Source: Actinomycetota bacterium (lineage in GTDB: Bacteria; Actinomycetota; Acidimicrobiia; IMCC26256; PALSA-610). Taken from it: DNA of 7,051 nucleotides. The notes under the pieces are model-generated. The model was not told the origin of the DNA and ran no database searches. It saw nothing but the letters and a program-made list of their open reading frames with translations. The stretch is taken from contig JAUZEI010000291.1 of the NCBI GenBank assembly GCA_030839105.1, positions 1 to 7,051 on the forward strand, given 5' to 3'. Of this stretch, positions 5,496 through 7,051 are shown piece by piece. How positions within the stretch are numbered: the first letter of the stretch is position 1; every line of letters begins with the position of its first letter. The translations under genes and the position numbers were made by a program.

Positions 5496-7051
5496 TCAGC
5501 GGGCGAGGTCGCGGCGGAAGAACTCGACGGGCTGGGGCGCGAGGGGGGTGTTGCCCAAGATGAGGTCACTCGCCTTCTCGGCGAGCATCATCACCGGCGC
5601 ATAGATGTTGCCGTTCGTGATGTAGCGCATCGACGCGGCATCAACCACGCGCAGTCCGCCCACACCGTGCACGCGCATCGTGTCGGGATCGAGCACCGAG
5701 TCGGCCTCGATGCCCATGCGGCACGTGCATGAGGGGTGGAGCGCGGTCTCCGCGTCCCGCCGCACCCATTCGAGGACCTCGTCGTCGTTGGCAACGCTCG
5801 GACCGGGTGAGATCTCGCCACCGCTGAACGGTCCGAACGCCGGCTGCGAGAGGATGTTGCGCGCGGCGCGTACGGTCTCGACCCACTCGACCTCGTCCTC
5901 CGGCGTCGACAGGTAGTTGAACCGGAGCGCGGGCTTCACCTCGGGGTCGAGCGACGTGATCTTCAACGAGCCCCGGGAGTTGGAGTACATCGGGCCGACG
6001 TGCACCTGGTAGCCGTGTTCGAGGCCACCGGGCGGCATCGAGCCGTCGTATCGGATCGCGATCGGCAGGAAATGGAACATCACGTTGGGATAGACGCGCG
6101 CGTCGTTGCTGCGCGCGAAGCCCCCTGCTTCGAAGTGGTTCGTCGTGCCCGGGCCGCGGCGCATCAGCCACTGCAGCCCGATCCAGGGCCGGCGCCATTT
6201 CGCGATCATCGGCGCCATCGAGACGGGCTGGGTCGCCTTGTGTTGGATGTACACCTCGAGGTGGTCCTGCATGTGCTCGCCGACGCCGGGCAGATCGTGC
6301 ACCACGCCGACGCCGAGCGCGCTCAGCTCCGCCGCGTTCCCCACGCCCGACAGCTGCAGCAGCTGCGGCGAATTGAACGCGCCCCCGCAGCAGACGATCT
6401 CGCCGCCCATCACCCGCTCGACGTGACCCCGCCGCGTCGTGTACTCGACTCCGGTCGCACGTGTGCCGTCGAACAGGATCCGGCTGGTGAGAGCGCGCGT
6501 CTTCACGTCGAGGTTCGGCCGCCGCATCACCGGATGCAGGTATGCGCCCGCCGCGCTCAGACGACGCCCGCGCCGGATGTTGCGGTCAAAGGCTGCGAAG
6601 CCCTCTTGGCGGTAGCCGTTGACGTCGTCGGTGAGCTCGTACCCCGCTTCCTGCACGGCGCCGAAGAACGCCTGGAACAACGGATTGGTGGCGGGACCAC
6701 GCTCCAGAACCAGTGGGCCGGAGCCGCCGCGAAACTCGTCCGCGCCGGCGAGGCATGTCTCCATCTTCTTGAAGTACGGCAGGCAATGTGCGTACGACCA
6801 CTCGGCCATACCCGGGTCGGCGGCCCACCGTTCGTAGTCGAGGGGGTTCCCACGCTGGAAGATCATCCCGTTGATGCTGCTCGAGCCGCCGAGCAGCTTC
6901 CCGCGCGCGTGGTAGATCCGGCGCCCGTTCATGAACGGCTCGGGCTCCGACTCGTACTTCCAGTCGTAGAAGCGATTCCCGATCGGGAACGACAGGGCCG
7001 CCGGCATGTGCACGAACACGTCGAAGCGATAGTCGGGCCGGCCTGCTTCCA
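5496..7051 (-). CDS. betA: Choline dehydrogenase, GMC oxidoreductase (5' end cut by window edge)
   Basis: A FAD-dependent enzyme that oxidises choline to betaine aldehyde, and often on to glycine betaine. In bacteria it is typically membrane-associated and feeds electrons to the respiratory chain. The frame stays open to the right edge. The visible 517 residues begin [10 protein letters not shown], the end of the Rossmann FAD site; the nucleotide-binding GxGxxG and roughly 30-35 residues are missing, so the full length would be about 550, normal for BetA. GMC signature 1 starts at about residue 50 ([13 protein letters not shown]), signature 2 at about 223 ([15 protein letters not shown]). The catalytic His is about 438 in [11 protein letters not shown], with the partner Asn about 481 in TNGNIYAP. 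Stretches such as [21 protein letters not shown] and [11 protein letters not shown] are characteristic of choline dehydrogenases within the broader GMC family. It converges on bmt. No betB, betI or transporter gene is visible. Confidence 0.91.
   Translation of the reverse strand, partial: EAGRPDYRFDVFVHMPAALSFPIGNRFYDWKYESEPEPFMNGRRIYHARGKLLGGSSSINGMIFQRGNPLDYERWAADPGMAEWSYAHCLPYFKKMETCLAGADEFRGGSGPLVLERGPATNPLFQAFFGAVQEAGYELTDDVNGYRQEGFAAFDRNIRRGRRLSAAGAYLHPVMRRPNLDVKTRALTSRILFDGTRATGVEYTTRRGHVERVMGGEIVCCGGAFNSPQLLQLSGVGNAAELSALGVGVVHDLPGVGEHMQDHLEVYIQHKATQPVSMAPMIAKWRRPWIGLQWLMRRGPGTTNHFEAGGFARSNDARVYPNVMFHFLPIAIRYDGSMPPGGLEHGYQVHVGPMYSNSRGSLKITSLDPEVKPALRFNYLSTPEDEVEWVETVRAARNILSQPAFGPFSGGEISPGPSVANDDEVLEWVRRDAETALHPSCTCRMGIEADSVLDPDTMRVHGVGGLRVVDAASMRYITNGNIYAPVMMLAEKASDLILGNTPLAPQPVEFFRRDLAR

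Noticed and set aside
1..7051. Mobile element, CRISPR array or phage island
   Set aside because: No transposase, integrase, terminal repeats, regularly spaced repeats or tRNA gene was seen, and base use looks uniform across the genes.

Overview
This is a 7.05 kb, very GC-rich window with bacterial gene organisation. The evidence points to Actinomycetota, possibly an Acidimicrobiia-like lineage. The reasons are the strong G/C third-position bias, GTG starts, a GAF protein of the kind usually followed by an ANTAR domain, and diguanylate cyclases with several PAS domains. The phylum is an inference; no rRNA or other marker gene is present. There are no tRNA or rRNA genes, transposases, CRISPR arrays or phage genes.

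Layout from left to right. A GAF-domain protein (minus strand) runs off the left edge. It is divergent from a small VOC-superfamily (glyoxalase/dioxygenase fold) gene at 441-833, and the 129 bp between them is dense in inverted repeats. The VOC gene converges, with a 24 bp gap, on two consecutive minus-strand genes. Both encode PAS-GGDEF diguanylate cyclases (858-2444 and 2548-4263), each with an intact GGDEF active site and an intact RxxD inhibitory site. They lie 103 bp apart and may share a transcript. The upstream one has a strong hairpin in its leader and the downstream one has a dyad abutting its GTG start. Divergent from this pair is a homocysteine S-methyltransferase of the bacterial betaine-homocysteine (Bmt) type at 4405-5415. 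It converges on a choline dehydrogenase (BetA) gene that runs off the right edge. The 80 bp between these two genes holds two near-copies of a GC-rich palindrome.

Functionally there are two themes. The left two thirds is signalling: a GAF sensor fragment and two c-di-GMP synthases with different sensor modules. The right third is choline/betaine use. BetA oxidises choline towards glycine betaine, and Bmt would use betaine to methylate homocysteine to methionine, so the pair can serve both osmoprotection and one-carbon/methionine supply. No betaine aldehyde dehydrogenase is visible. BetA enzymes often perform both oxidation steps, or betB may lie outside the window.

Most of this is ordinary chromosomal content. 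I do not see a clear new system. The least explained items are non-coding: the twin palindromes at 5416-5479, the stacked dyads at 381-418, and the hairpins ahead of the two cyclase genes.
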